Below are positions 26,146-34,728 of a stretch of 34,825 nt of DNA, one piece after another. The stretch is from Snodgrassella sp. CFCC 13594 (GTDB lineage: Bacteria; Pseudomonadota; Gammaproteobacteria; Burkholderiales; Neisseriaceae): positions 1 to 34,825 of the forward strand of contig NZ_LQXR01000021.1 in assembly GCF_001590725.1 (NCBI RefSeq), given 5' to 3'. How positions within the stretch are numbered: the stretch's first letter is position 1; every line of letters starts with the position of its first letter. Below the pieces are notes generated by a model. The model made no database searches and had not been told where the DNA came from. It was given only the letters and a program-made list of their open reading frames with translations. A program made the translations under genes and the position numbers.

Positions 26146-26170
26146 ACCACCGTACGTGCGGTGGTTTTTT
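26146..26170 (+). terminator. Rho-independent terminator of metZ
   Basis: Stem ACCACCG/CGGTGGT with a 6-base loop, followed by a run of T. Confidence 0.9.
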
Positions 26171-26247
26171 ATTGTCTATTATTTATTAGCGTATTAATGT
26201 GTTAATATAAAAATATATTTTATTAATATATAAAAATTAACAATATT

Positions 26248-27471
26248 ATGGTTAGTAATAATTATTTAAAGGCATTTTATTTGGCTTTGGCGGTTTTGCT
26301 GTTTGCCGTCAACTTGCGTGCCCCTATTGTGGGTTTGGGGCCTTTAGTGTTTTTTATTGAGCATGATTTGCACATCAATACAGCTGTCATGGGTTTGCTA
26401 ACGACATTGCCTGTACTGTGTTTCGCCGTATTTTCGCCCACCGCGCCCACCTTGGCCCGGCGTTTCGGAATTGAAATAGTCTTGATATGGGCATTGATGG
26501 CATTGCTGGTGGGACTGCAAATTCGGGCGCATTTCTTGTCTTTGAATGGCTTATTGCTGGGTACTTTATTGTTGTCTATGGGCATTACGATGGGCAATGT
26601 TTTATTGCCTATTGTGGTTAAAATAGGTTTTCCTTTGCGGGTAGGGTGGATGATTGGCGGGTTTTCTGCTGTGATGTCCTTGGCAGCCGGTTTGGCTTCG
26701 GGCGTGGCCGTACCAATGGCTCAGAAATCAGGTTGGCCAACTGCATTGGGGGTTTGGTTTTGGCCTACGTTACTGGCGCTGGTGGCTTGGTTGGTGGTGC
26801 GGCTCGTATCGGGTAGGTTAAATCCGTCATTGCCTGCTGTGCAGTCCGCCAAACTGGCACGCAACTCAGTGCCTGTATGGTGCTCGCCCATAGCTTGGGC
26901 CATTAGCTTCTATATGGGGTTGCAATCGTTGTTGTATTACACTTTAGCAGCATGGTTGCCGGCTATTTTGGTGAGTAAAGGCGTTGCCCCATCAGAAGCT
27001 GGTTGGTATGGCTCTGTTTTGCAATGGGTGGCCTTGCCTTGTTTGTTTGTGGTGGGGGCGTTGGCCGAAAAATGCTCGCAGCAACGATTGGCATTGGCGA
27101 TGGCCTTGTGTTGTGTGCTTGGTGTGTCTGGGTTAATCACATTGCCTTTGCCTTGGTTGATTTGGTGTACCGCTTTATTGGGTATCGGCGCCGCAGGCGT
27201 GTTTGTGCTGAGCCTGGTGTTTTTTAATGTACGCACCGATTCGGCAGGTGAAGCGGTGCGCTTGTCGGCCATGGCCCAAACCGTGGGTTATTTGGTGGCT
27301 GCGTTGGGACCGTGGGGCGCTGGTTGGCTTTATCAACATGTACATTCATGGCAATGGCCTTTGGCTGTGTTGATGGGGTTGTCGTTGGTGATGTGTGTTT
27401 GCGGCTGGTTTGGTGGGCAGCCTCTGACACTGCAGCAATGGCGACAACGTAAAGAAACGGCACATATTTGA
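26248..27471 (+). CDS. MFS transporter, CynX/NimT-like
   Basis: A 407-residue inner-membrane protein with about twelve hydrophobic helices. The N-terminus LAVLLFAVNLRAPIVGLGPL and the early GLLTTLPVLCFAVFSPTAPTLARRFG segment are characteristic of the CynX/NimT branch of the major facilitator superfamily. Members have been linked to cyanate, 2-nitroimidazole or other small-molecule export, but the substrate cannot be predicted here. The 120-base upstream spacer is very AT-rich and shows no clear promoter or ribosome-binding site. The gene stands alone between metZ and trxA and has no obvious terminator. Confidence 0.85.
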   Translation: MVSNNYLKAFYLALAVLLFAVNLRAPIVGLGPLVFFIEHDLHINTAVMGLLTTLPVLCFAVFSPTAPTLARRFGIEIVLIWALMALLVGLQIRAHFLSLNGLLLGTLLLSMGITMGNVLLPIVVKIGFPLRVGWMIGGFSAVMSLAAGLASGVAVPMAQKSGWPTALGVWFWPTLLALVAWLVVRLVSGRLNPSLPAVQSAKLARNSVPVWCSPIAWAISFYMGLQSLLYYTLAAWLPAILVSKGVAPSEAGWYGSVLQWVALPCLFVVGALAEKCSQQRLALAMALCCVLGVSGLITLPLPWLIWCTALLGIGAAGVFVLSLVFFNVRTDSAGEAVRLSAMAQTVGYLVAALGPWGAGWLYQHVHSWQWPLAVLMGLSLVMCVCGWFGGQPLTLQQWRQRKETAHI

Positions 27472-27613
27472 TGCCCATACACGCTATGATTTGTACAGTC
27501 TATATCGATCATATGAAATAGCTATGATGTATATTCTGGCTTGAAATTTATAGGCGATGGCCGTATCTTAACAACATCTAATAACGCAATGACACAACGG
27601 AAAAGGAAACAAC

Positions 27614-27943
27614 ATGAGCAGCGAGCTGATTGTACATGCTACGGACGCCACTTTTGAACAAGAGGTCTTGAAATCTGATGTACCAGTATTGCTGGATTTC
27701 TGGGCACCTTGGTGTGGACCTTGCAAAATGGTGGCCCCAATTTTGGATGATTTGGCACCAGAATATCAGGGTAAGCTTAAAATTGTTAAAATCAATGTGG
27801 ATGAAAATGAACAAACTCCTGCCAAGTTTGGCGTACGGGGTATTCCAACCTTGATGGTATTTAAAAATGGTGAAAACGTGGCCACAAAAGTAGGCGCATT
27901 GGGTAAAGGCCAATTAGAAGCATTCATCAATGCCTCTGTGTAA
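27614..27943 (+). CDS. trxA: Thioredoxin 1
   Basis: The 109-residue cytoplasmic disulfide reductase has the active site WCGPCK with Cys34 and Cys37, the buried aspartate in VLLDFWAPW, and the cis-proline in [13 protein letters not shown]. These are all diagnostic. The start at 27614 has AAAAGGA about 7 bases upstream. It is followed by a clear terminator and then rho; the trxA-rho order is also seen in E. coli. Confidence 0.97.
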   Translation: MSSELIVHATDATFEQEVLKSDVPVLLDFWAPWCGPCKMVAPILDDLAPEYQGKLKIVKINVDENEQTPAKFGVRGIPTLMVFKNGENVATKVGALGKGQLEAFINASV

Positions 27944-27965
27944 TGGAATTCACTGAGATGGTGGT

Positions 27966-27995
27966 AAAACCGCTGCTGGTGCAGCGGTTTTATTT
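27966..27995 (+). terminator. Rho-independent terminator of trxA
   Basis: Perfect 11-bp stem AAAACCGCTGC/GCAGCGGTTTT with a TGGT loop, followed by ATTTT. Confidence 0.92.
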
Positions 27996-27999
27996 TGTC

Positions 28000-28029
28000 T
28001 TGACAGTGGATTTGGATGCGGCATAGAAT
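28000..28029 (+). promoter_or_regulatory. Sigma70-type promoter of rho
   Basis: TTGACA at 28000-28005 and TAGAAT at 28024-28029 with an 18-base spacer. It lies directly after the trxA terminator. The expected start near 28036 gives a leader of about 190 bases, long as in other rho genes, where Rho regulates its own mRNA. Confidence 0.65.
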
Positions 28030-28040
28030 GCATACAGTCG

Positions 28041-28109
28041 ATGAGACGCGAATCTTTCGTATTATTCTTTCCTTCGATGCTTAACCTATATAAGCTTACT
28101 CCCAATTAA
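28041..28109 (+). CDS. Possible rho leader peptide (22 codons)
   Basis: An ATG about 5 bases after the predicted transcript start opens a 22-codon frame beginning MRRESFVLF and ending KLTPN before TAA. It lies wholly inside the rho leader and has no visible ribosome-binding site. E. coli and Salmonella rho are preceded by a leader peptide, RhoL, which begins MRSE. The similarity to MRRE is suggestive only, and chance is a fair alternative for an ORF of this size. Confidence 0.25.
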   Translation: MRRESFVLFFPSMLNLYKLTPN

Positions 28110-28224
28110 ACCCATACAATTTGATCTTAATGCACTGGCCATTGCCGGCGCCGATTGCTGTGTGGTGGATATTTTCGATACGCTTTCTTTGTTTATTATT
28201 TACTACTGATAAATCAATCAATCT

Positions 28225-29484
28225 ATGCACGTTTCAGAACTACAAACCCAGCATGTTTCTAAATTATTAGAAATGGCTGAAGAATTGGGCATTGAAAATG
28301 CCAACCGTCTGCGCAAACAAGATTTGGTGTTTGCCATTGTGCGCATCAAAATGAAGCAGGGAGAAAGCTTTACCTGCTCAGGTACCTTGGAAATTTTACC
28401 GGATGGGTTTGGCTTTTTGCGCAGCTTGGATACGTCTTATTTGGCCGGTCCTGATGACATTTATGTGAGCCCCAGCCAAATCCGTCGTTTCAATTTACAC
28501 ACGGGCGATACCATAGAAGGTAGCGTGCGGGTGCCCAAAGACAATGAGCGCTATTTTGCCTTAGTACGCTTGGATAAAATCAACGGTGACAATCCCGAGG
28601 TCTGCAAACACAAAATTTTGTTTGAAAACCTCACGCCGTTGTTTCCCAATCGCCAATTTGTGTTGGAGCGCGATATTCGTGCGGAAGAAAATCTCACCAG
28701 TCGCGCCATTGATTTGGTTTCCCCTGTGGGTTTTGGTCAGCGTGCTTTATTGGTAGCTCCACCCAAAACAGGCAAAACCGTGATGCTGCAAAATATTGCT
28801 CATGCCATTACAGCCAACTATCCGGATGCAGAATTGATTGTGTTGTTGATTGATGAGCGTCCGGAAGAGGTCACCGAAATGTCACGGTCGGTGCGCGGCG
28901 AAGTGGTTTCATCGACGTTTGATGAACCCGCTACTCGCCATGTACAAGTGGCTGAAATGGTGATTGAAAAAGCCAAGCGTTTGGTGGAACACAAAAAAGA
29001 TGTGGTGATTCTGTTGGATTCGATCACCCGTTTGGCGCGTGCCTACAATACGGTGGTGCCGGCATCTGGTAAGATTCTCACTGGGGGTGTGGATGCCAAT
29101 GCTTTACATCGACCCAAGCGCTTTTTTGGTGCCGCGCGTAATGTGGAAGAAGGTGGATCACTCACCATCATTGCCACCGCATTGGTGGAAACCGGTAGTC
29201 GCATGGATGACGTGATTTATGAAGAATTCAAGGGCACGGGTAATATGGAATTGCACTTGGATCGCCGCATGGCTGAAAAACGATTATTCCCAGCCATCAA
29301 TATCAACCGCTCAGGAACCCGTCGTGAAGAATTGCTGGTATCCAATGATCACTTGCAAAAAATGTGGTTATTACGCAAATTCTTGCATCCGATGGACGAT
29401 ATTGAAGCCATGGAATTCCTCATCGATAAATTACGTCATTCAAAAAATAACGCAGATTTCTTTGATTTGATGCGGGGTAAGTAA
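28225..29484 (+). CDS. rho: Transcription termination factor Rho
   Basis: Rho is the hexameric RNA helicase that ends transcription at unstructured C-rich RNA. The 419-residue protein has the Rho N-terminal helical domain ([25 protein letters not shown]), the OSB RNA-binding fold with [15 protein letters not shown] and [10 protein letters not shown], and the RecA-like motor with Walker A APPKTGKT (178-185). It also has [13 protein letters not shown] and the arginine-rich [19 protein letters not shown] region. Length is normal, with no insertion domain. The long leader holds no other gene apart from the doubtful 22-codon frame. No strong ribosome-binding site precedes the ATG. Confidence 0.97.
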   Translation: MHVSELQTQHVSKLLEMAEELGIENANRLRKQDLVFAIVRIKMKQGESFTCSGTLEILPDGFGFLRSLDTSYLAGPDDIYVSPSQIRRFNLHTGDTIEGSVRVPKDNERYFALVRLDKINGDNPEVCKHKILFENLTPLFPNRQFVLERDIRAEENLTSRAIDLVSPVGFGQRALLVAPPKTGKTVMLQNIAHAITANYPDAELIVLLIDERPEEVTEMSRSVRGEVVSSTFDEPATRHVQVAEMVIEKAKRLVEHKKDVVILLDSITRLARAYNTVVPASGKILTGGVDANALHRPKRFFGAARNVEEGGSLTIIATALVETGSRMDDVIYEEFKGTGNMELHLDRRMAEKRLFPAININRSGTRREELLVSNDHLQKMWLLRKFLHPMDDIEAMEFLIDKLRHSKNNADFFDLMRGK

Positions 29485-29498
29485 CCCAATCGGCTGCT

Positions 29499-29510
29499 TT
29501 CAGGCAGCCC
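29499..29510 (-). repeat. DNA uptake word, 11 of 12, within a small hairpin
   Basis: GGGCTGCCTGAA on the minus strand after rho. With GGCTGC just to its left (29492-29497) it forms a short stem GGCTGC/GCAGCC. Confidence 0.6.
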
Positions 29511-29515
29511 TTATA

Positions 29516-29542
29516 AAACAGGCCCTCATTGAGGGCCTGTTT
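29516..29542. terminator. Bidirectional terminator between rho and ubiM
   Basis: Perfect 12-bp stem AAACAGGCCCTC/GAGGGCCTGTTT with an ATT loop, placed between convergent genes. Confidence 0.92.
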
Positions 29543-29544
29543 GC

Positions 29545-30741
29545 TTAACCGGTGAGCTGTTTGCTGATGAGGCGTTTTACTGGAGGACAATGGTTGCTGG
29601 CACGCAAAACCAATGAGCGCAGTAACCGTGCTGGTGGTGCGTCATTGGTGAATAGGGTCACCATGGCGTTGGTACCGTGATACAGCATGCGTGTATGCGG
29701 CATGTGGCGACGCTGATATTGTGCCAGTAGACTGTTGCTGCCTATATCACGGTGTTGTTGGGCAGCCTGCGTCACCAATTCACTGAGTATTTTGGCACTG
29801 GCCAAACCCAGGTTGAAGCCATGTGCCGTGACCGGGTGCATGCCTACAGCGGCATCGCCGATCAATGCGCTGCGCTGTCCATAAAAGGCTTGTGCGTGAA
29901 CGCCTACTAATGGGTAGTGGTGGATGCTGCTGACCAAAGTCATGTCGCCGAGGCGGCCATTTAATTCACGGGTAATGTCGGCAGCCAACTCCTCCCCATT
30001 CATGGCCATAAGCGCCGTGGCTTTGTCATTGTCTATGGTGACCACGCAATTGGTGAGGTTGCTTTCCAGCGGCAACAGTGCCAAGGTGCGGCCATAATGG
30101 AAGCATTCAAAAGCGCTGTGGTTATTGGATAACGTGTGGCGCATACGGAATACCAATACGGTGCGGCCAAAATCGTGGCTGTCGGCTGCAATACCCAATA
30201 AGCGCCGTGTCTGCGAAAAGCGGCTGTCGGCAGCCACCAATAATTGACATGTGATTTGACTGCCGTTATCTAATGTGACCGTGGCTTGGTTGGATGTGGT
30301 TTGTACTGCGACCGCATTGTGTTCACACATTAAGGTTACATTGGCAAAAGGTTTAACCGCTTCATAAGCGGCGCGGCGGATATTGTGGTTGCTGATGAGG
30401 AACCCTAAAGAATCGGCGGGCTTGCCGCGCGCTGCAGTGGGTTGTGGGAAATGCAATTGGTAGTTTGAGCGTCCATTCAGTACTCGTGCATCTTTTAGCC
30501 GGTAAATTTCATTGGCGGGCACCTTATCCCACATGTCCCATGCCTGCATGGTTTCTCGGGAGTAGTGAGTGAGCGCAATTTCGCGGCCATCATAGGGCGG
30601 GTTGGCCAAAACGCTTTCGGGGTGCGTTTCCACCAACACGATTGACAGTCCACTGGGTGCTAGGCCACGAGCCAAACTTAATCCTGCTGGGCCTGCCCCG
30701 ATGATTAAAACGTCGCATTGCTTGTGATGTTGTTGAGACAT
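29545..30741 (-). CDS. ubiM: FAD-dependent ubiquinone hydroxylase, UbiM-like (UbiH/UbiF/VisC family)
   Basis: A 398-residue flavin monooxygenase of ubiquinone biosynthesis. It has the FAD-binding GAGPAGLSLA (15-24), the middle motif QLLVAADSRFSQTR and the second FAD motif GDAAVGMHPVTAHGFNLGLA. The DGREIALTHYSRE, LKDARVLNG and LGFLISNHNIRRAAYEAV segments fit UbiM, the branch known from Neisseria that can hydroxylate several ring positions. UbiH or UbiF remain alternatives. The ATG at 30741 has GGAGC 5 bases upstream. The gene is divergent from the Smr-domain gene and ends in a shared terminator with rho. Confidence 0.85.
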   Translation of the reverse strand: MSQQHHKQCDVLIIGAGPAGLSLARGLAPSGLSIVLVETHPESVLANPPYDGREIALTHYSRETMQAWDMWDKVPANEIYRLKDARVLNGRSNYQLHFPQPTAARGKPADSLGFLISNHNIRRAAYEAVKPFANVTLMCEHNAVAVQTTSNQATVTLDNGSQITCQLLVAADSRFSQTRRLLGIAADSHDFGRTVLVFRMRHTLSNNHSAFECFHYGRTLALLPLESNLTNCVVTIDNDKATALMAMNGEELAADITRELNGRLGDMTLVSSIHHYPLVGVHAQAFYGQRSALIGDAAVGMHPVTAHGFNLGLASAKILSELVTQAAQQHRDIGSNSLLAQYQRRHMPHTRMLYHGTNAMVTLFTNDAPPARLLRSLVLRASNHCPPVKRLISKQLTG

Positions 30742-30806
30742 TACCGCTCCTTCGTAGGCAGTAAAACAGCTATTTTCCGCGTCAGAAATGTGAGCATAAC
30801 CAATTG

Positions 30807-30818
30807 TGGCTGCCTGAA
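30807..30818 (+). repeat. DNA uptake word, 11 of 12
   Basis: TGGCTGCCTGAA in the divergent spacer between ubiM and the Smr gene. Confidence 0.6.
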
Positions 30819-30904
30819 AAAGCCATTTGATGTGTTTGCTTAATGTAAATCAAAGCCTTGTTCTGTTATGATGGCTCTGTTCCGCCACTTTGGGACGAAT
30901 TATC

Positions 30905-31525
30905 ATGAAAACCGATTTAGAAAATCAATTAAAGGCCTTGAGCCGAGCAGCCAAGGCTGAGCGTTTGGCCACCGAAGCCAAACAACAAGCGCAGCGCAAA
31001 GCGCAGATAGAGGACGTGAATTTTAGTCAAGCGATGACGGGTGTTACGCCATTAAAATCACGCAATCAATTTCACCATCCCCAAGACACTTCGCCAATCA
31101 AGGTGCGCTCTCAAAATGAGGTGGACTTGGATGCGGCCGATTATTTTTATGTAGGCGATACCGAGCACCAAGAGCCGCCACCTGTGTTCAGTAAAAATGG
31201 CCGCGGCACAGATGATATCCGCCGTTTGCAGGCGAAACATTGGCCGGTGGTGGGCTATGTTGATTTGCACGGCTACCGTCAAGATGAGGCACAAGAAGTA
31301 CTTAATGAATTTCTGGCGTATGTGCAAAAACGCGGCGTGTGCGGTGAAATCGTGCATGGTAGTGGTTTGGGCTCCAAAGATTATGCTCCAGTATTAAAAC
31401 ACACGGTTCGCCGTTGGCTGATGGCGCACCCGCAAGTATTGGCTTATGCGCAACCCAATGAGCGCAACGATGGTGCGGTGTATGTGCTTTTGAAACAGCG
31501 TCGCCGTGATCACGATGAATCCTAA
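30905..31525 (+). CDS. Smr (MutS2 C-terminal-like) domain protein
   Basis: The 206-residue protein has a charged, helix-prone N-terminal half (rich in K, A, E and Q) and a C-terminal Smr domain with YVDLHGYRQDEA, the EIVHGSGLGS motif, VLKHTVRRWL and a final AVYVLLKQRRR. Stand-alone Smr proteins act as nucleases on branched DNA or stalled ribosome mRNA; in E. coli the related SmrA and SmrB do so. DLHG and HGSG are both intact, so activity is plausible. The ATG at 30905 is preferred to a TTG at 30890 because GGGA lies about 10 bases before it. Confidence 0.85.
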   Translation: MKTDLENQLKALSRAAKAERLATEAKQQAQRKAQIEDVNFSQAMTGVTPLKSRNQFHHPQDTSPIKVRSQNEVDLDAADYFYVGDTEHQEPPPVFSKNGRGTDDIRRLQAKHWPVVGYVDLHGYRQDEAQEVLNEFLAYVQKRGVCGEIVHGSGLGSKDYAPVLKHTVRRWLMAHPQVLAYAQPNERNDGAVYVLLKQRRRDHDES

Positions 31526-31763
31526 TCTATTGTTATGCCAATCAAAATGGCAGCTTGGCGCCAGCAGAGATTCGATGGCGGCATGGCGTTGACGTAAGAA
31601 TTCTTGTGTTGACCTAACTTGTTGTGGTGGTGTGTTGCTGTCGAGGGGTGTGATTGACTTTCTAGGTGTTCATACCCATGTGGGTTTGTGTGTGCAGATA
31701 GGGCAAAATCAGCCATGTCATTTTAAACCTCCGAAGCCAAATCAGTTTTTCAGGATGCATATT

Positions 31764-32423
31764 ATGAGTATTTTTGATTTAACCGCACAACAGCAGCTGG
31801 CCCGCTTATTGGACAGCCATGCGCAACAGGGCAATAGTATGCGCTTAGATGAAGTGCAGGGCTTTGTGGCTGCCTTGGCGAGCGGTCCCGATGCTGTTGA
31901 CGTTGATGCTTGGTTGCCTGAAATTTTGGCTGACAATGTAGCTTTTGGTTCAGAAGAACAGGCAGATATCCGCCGGTTAGTGGCTCAGATGGCCGAACAA
32001 TTGCAGCAGGAAATGGGCCTCAACAGTGCCCCAGAATTGTTGTTGTATGCTGATGAAACGGGCGAGCCCGATTATTACACTTGGTGCAATGCCTATTTGT
32101 ATGCTTTGGATGTGACCCCTACAGATTGGTTTGCTCAGCAAGACGATGAAGGTTTTGAAGATCTGTTTTACCCGATCATGGCCTTGGGCGGTGTCTACGA
32201 TGCCACCGATGACCAGCCCGCTCTGCTCACCATTGATGCGGCGGAACGAGGGCGCCTACAAGATGAGTTGCCTGAAGCGCTGCTGGCTATTTACCGCTAT
32301 TGGCAAGTACGTAAACACACACCAAAAACGCTGCGTCGACAGGGCAGTAAAATCGGCCGCAATGAACCTTGTCCTTGTGGCAGTGGCAAGAAGTACAAAG
32401 CCTGCTGTGGTCAGAAAGTTTAA
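31764..32423 (+). CDS. UPF0149 (YecA/YgfB-like) protein with SEC-C zinc motif
   Basis: The 219-residue protein combines a UPF0149 helical domain ([19 protein letters not shown] ... WLPEIL ... [10 protein letters not shown], then [13 protein letters not shown]) with a C-terminal SEC-C zinc-binding motif [19 protein letters not shown]. The same pairing is found in E. coli YecA. The SEC-C tail resembles the end of SecA, and binding to the ribosome or to secretion partners has been proposed. The ATG at 31764 is chosen because CAGG lies 9 bases upstream; ATG 31755 is an alternative that adds three residues. The 238-base spacer before it shows no gene. Confidence 0.82.
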   Translation: MSIFDLTAQQQLARLLDSHAQQGNSMRLDEVQGFVAALASGPDAVDVDAWLPEILADNVAFGSEEQADIRRLVAQMAEQLQQEMGLNSAPELLLYADETGEPDYYTWCNAYLYALDVTPTDWFAQQDDEGFEDLFYPIMALGGVYDATDDQPALLTIDAAERGRLQDELPEALLAIYRYWQVRKHTPKTLRRQGSKIGRNEPCPCGSGKKYKACCGQKV

Positions 32424-32435
32424 CGAAAGGTTGGC

Positions 32436-32993
32436 GTGTTTGCTCGTTTAAAGCATTTTTTCACTCATCTGCGCCAGCATTTGCCCACGCAGCAGCGCAT
32501 TTTTTCCTCCAAATGGCTCAAACCATTGGCACCTTGGTTTGATAAACCTTATTTTTGGCATTTGAACCGCCGCCAAGCCGCCTCTGCCGTGGCTGTGGGT
32601 TTGTTTTGTGGGCTGATGCCCGGACCGACACAAATGCTCAGTGCTTTATTGGTGGCTTATGTGCTGCGCACCAATTTACCTTTGGCAGTGTTCACCACGC
32701 TTTACACCAATCCTTTAACGTATTTGCCATTGTATTTTTTGGCTTACAGCATTGGTCACTGGCTATTATTTCAGCAGACCCCCACGATGGCATTGACATT
32801 CCCTGCTTGGTCTGCCGCTGATTTCTGGACGCAGCTGGGCGTTTGGTTTGCTCAGTTTGGCAAACCATTGTTGGTGGGTGTACCCGTATTAGGTGGTATT
32901 TTGGCCGCTTTGGGTTACGGAGTGGTGTGGTGGCTATGGCAATGGGTGGTGCTGCGTCGTCGCCGTCATGCACTCAATCGGCGTGTCTTATGA
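32436..32993 (+). CDS. DUF2062 membrane protein
   Basis: This 185-residue protein has the DUF2062 pattern: a basic N-terminus, then WHLNRRQAASAVAVGLFCGLMPGPTQ-like residues, LLVAYVLRTNLPLAVFTTLYTNPLTYLPLY, and two further hydrophobic segments. The function of the family is unknown; it is sometimes fused to glycosyltransferases. The start is a GTG at 32436 with AAAGG 5 bases upstream. The end overlaps the next gene by ATGA, so the two are probably translated together. It begins 12 bases after the SEC-C gene. Confidence 0.82.
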   Translation: MFARLKHFFTHLRQHLPTQQRIFSSKWLKPLAPWFDKPYFWHLNRRQAASAVAVGLFCGLMPGPTQMLSALLVAYVLRTNLPLAVFTTLYTNPLTYLPLYFLAYSIGHWLLFQQTPTMALTFPAWSAADFWTQLGVWFAQFGKPLLVGVPVLGGILAALGYGVVWWLWQWVVLRRRRHALNRRVL

Positions 32994-33502
32994 CCAAGCG
33001 CGCCTTAACATTGGATGAAATTCATCTGGCACAGCAGGTTTTTGGCACAGCAATTGACTATGCAAAGGTGAAGATTGGCTGTGGTGCTTGGTGGCTGGTG
33101 TCAGGACAAGCGGCAATGTGTACGGGAACATGCATCGTGTTCCCACCAGATCATTACGTGGCTGATTTTGCCGCCGGCAGCCAGGCGCAGCAGGCTTGGC
33201 TGATTCACGAGTTAACCCATGTATGGCAATACCAACAAGGTTTTGCTTTATTGTGGGGGGGAATTTGCTTGGGGCTCCGAGGCGGCTATCTCGGTCATCG
33301 TGGCTATCATTGCTCCAATTTGGCCCAAGTGTTTGATTTTAGAAGCTTGAATATGGAGCAACAGGCTGAAATGATGGCACAGTTTTTTCAGGCAGCCTGG
33401 TGTGCCGATGCGCGTTATGTGCCGATGTTGCCGCATTACCGCCGATTGTTAAAACCATTCTTTCAACGAGGGCAGGCGCGTTGCTTGCTGCCGCATTATT
33501 GA
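32990..33502 (+). CDS. Small HExxH (zinc metallopeptidase-like) protein
   Basis: The 170-residue protein contains His73-Glu74-Leu-Thr-His77 (LIHELTHVWQYQQG), a zinc-protease type motif like that of DUF4157/'vgr-related' proteins. A cysteine-containing N-terminal part precedes it (KIGCGAWWLVSGQAAMCTGTCIVF). There is no signal peptide. The ATG at 32990 overlaps the DUF2062 stop in ATGA; the longer frame from 32843 only reads through that gene. Enzyme activity is inferred from the motif alone; the function is unknown. An exact uptake word lies inside, and prmB starts 48 bases after the stop. Confidence 0.7.
   Translation: MTKRALTLDEIHLAQQVFGTAIDYAKVKIGCGAWWLVSGQAAMCTGTCIVFPPDHYVADFAAGSQAQQAWLIHELTHVWQYQQGFALLWGGICLGLRGGYLGHRGYHCSNLAQVFDFRSLNMEQQAEMMAQFFQAAWCADARYVPMLPHYRRLLKPFFQRGQARCLLPHY
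33387..33398 (-). repeat. DNA uptake word, exact AG-simDUS
   Basis: On the minus strand inside the HExxH protein gene. Confidence 0.85.
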
Positions 33503-33549
33503 ACTGGCCTTCGGGTTATAATGCGATTTTTGATTGTGGGGGTTTTTCT

Positions 33550-34458
33550 GTGTCGATTTATGCCACTGCCGCCAGTCAATTGCGCACAGTGCGCGATGTA
33601 TGGCGTTTTGCGGTCAGCCGCTTTAATGAAGCAGGTCTGTTTTATGGTCATGGCAGCGACAATGCCTATGATGAAGCAGCGTATTTGGTATTGCATACTT
33701 TGAACCTGCCTTTGGATAATTTGGCACCGTTTTTGGACGCACAATTGTTGCCCGAAGAAAAATATCCGTTGTTGGCTTTGATTGAGCGGCGTGTCAATGA
33801 GCGTATCCCCGTGGCGTATCTAACGCATCAGGCTTGGCAGGGCGATTTTGAATTTTATGTAGATGAGCGGGTGATTGTACCGCGATCATTTATTTATGAG
33901 CTTTTGGGCGAGCCTTTGACACCATGGATTGAGTACGACGAATTGGTGCACCGTGCGCTGGATTTGTGTACCGGCAGTGGGGCGTTAGCGATTCAAATGG
34001 CGCATCACTACCCAGACGCGCAGATTGATGCCGTGGACATCAGTTTGGATGCATTGGAAGTGGCGGCCATGAATATTCAATCTTATGGTTTGGATGAGCA
34101 GATCCAGCTGATACACACAGATTTGTTTGAGGGCTTAAGTGATACCTATGACTTGATCGTGTCTAACCCGCCCTATGTAGACGCTGAGTCTGTGGCTTTA
34201 TTGCCGGATGAATATCGACATGAGCCGGAATTGGCGCTTGGTAGTGGGATAGATGGTTTAGACATTACCCGCCAAATCTTGCTTCAGGCAGCCCGATTCT
34301 TGAATCCACAGGGGGTATTGCTGGTGGAGATTGGCCACAACCGCGATGTGTTGACTGCTGCATATCCAGAATTGCCATTCACCTGGATGGAAACCAGTGG
34401 CGGAGATGGTTTCGTGTTTTTATTAACTCGCGAGCAATTACTGGGCGAAATAAATTGA
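33550..34458 (+). CDS. prmB: Ribosomal protein L3 N5-glutamine methyltransferase PrmB
   Basis: PrmB methylates a glutamine of ribosomal protein L3 using S-adenosylmethionine. The 302-residue product has the N-terminal helical domain (VWRFAVSRFNEAGLFYGHGSDNAYDEA), RVNERIPVAYLTHQAW and FYVDERVIVPRS, the SAM-binding motif LDLCTGSGALAIQMA, and the catalytic NPPYV (Asn206-Tyr209) followed by EYRHEPELALGSG. This combination distinguishes PrmB from PrmC. The start is the GTG at 33550 with GGGGG about 8 bases before it. Upstream codons of the same frame lie inside the preceding gene and give no family match. A terminator follows. Confidence 0.93.
   Translation: MSIYATAASQLRTVRDVWRFAVSRFNEAGLFYGHGSDNAYDEAAYLVLHTLNLPLDNLAPFLDAQLLPEEKYPLLALIERRVNERIPVAYLTHQAWQGDFEFYVDERVIVPRSFIYELLGEPLTPWIEYDELVHRALDLCTGSGALAIQMAHHYPDAQIDAVDISLDALEVAAMNIQSYGLDEQIQLIHTDLFEGLSDTYDLIVSNPPYVDAESVALLPDEYRHEPELALGSGIDGLDITRQILLQAARFLNPQGVLLVEIGHNRDVLTAAYPELPFTWMETSGGDGFVFLLTREQLLGEIN
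34283..34294 (-). repeat. DNA uptake word, 11 of 12
   Basis: GGGCTGCCTGAA on the minus strand, inside prmB. Confidence 0.6.
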
Positions 34459-34486
34459 TGGCATAGGTAAGACAACATCACTGCAT

Positions 34487-34512
34487 AACCACCGCTGAAT
34501 GCGGTGGTTTTT
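34487..34512 (+). terminator. Rho-independent terminator of prmB
   Basis: Perfect 9-bp stem AACCACCGC/GCGGTGGTT with a TGAAT loop, followed by TTT. The remaining spacer to 34676 is AT-rich and shows no gene. Confidence 0.9.
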
Positions 34513-34676
34513 ATATATGAGCGGCATTGGCTTGATGGCGGTATGGAGCAATGGTATATAAGTCTTATTAATATTTTTTAACCTATTGATTTTAAATACA
34601 TGTGACGTTTGCACACTTAGCCACATTTAGCATTTAAAGCCATAACCTAGTCACAAATTTGGCACAGCCAACCTTC

Positions 34677-34728
34677 AAAAACGATTATTTAACTTCCCAT
34701 TTCCAAGGGTCTTTAAATAATCGTTTTT
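34677..34728. repeat. Perfect 16-bp inverted repeat just upstream of ssb
   Basis: Arms AAAAACGATTATTTAA (34677-34692) and its exact complement (34713-34728) flank a 20-base spacer that can add a CCC/GGG pair. The right arm ends in TTTTTT, only 8 bases before the ssb ribosome-binding site AGGAG. It can be read as a terminator or attenuator in the ssb leader, an operator, or the end of a mobile segment. Confidence 0.75.

Noticed and set aside
27540..27568. Second sigma32-like promoter before trxA (CTTGAAA-N14-CCGTATCT)
   Set aside because: The -35 is perfect but the -10 matches the CCCCATNT pattern poorly, so it may be chance.
31632..31763. Longer N-terminus for the UPF0149/SEC-C protein starting at TTG 31632
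   Set aside because: The extra 44 residues do not resemble the family, and a better-placed ATG with CAGG upstream exists at 31764.
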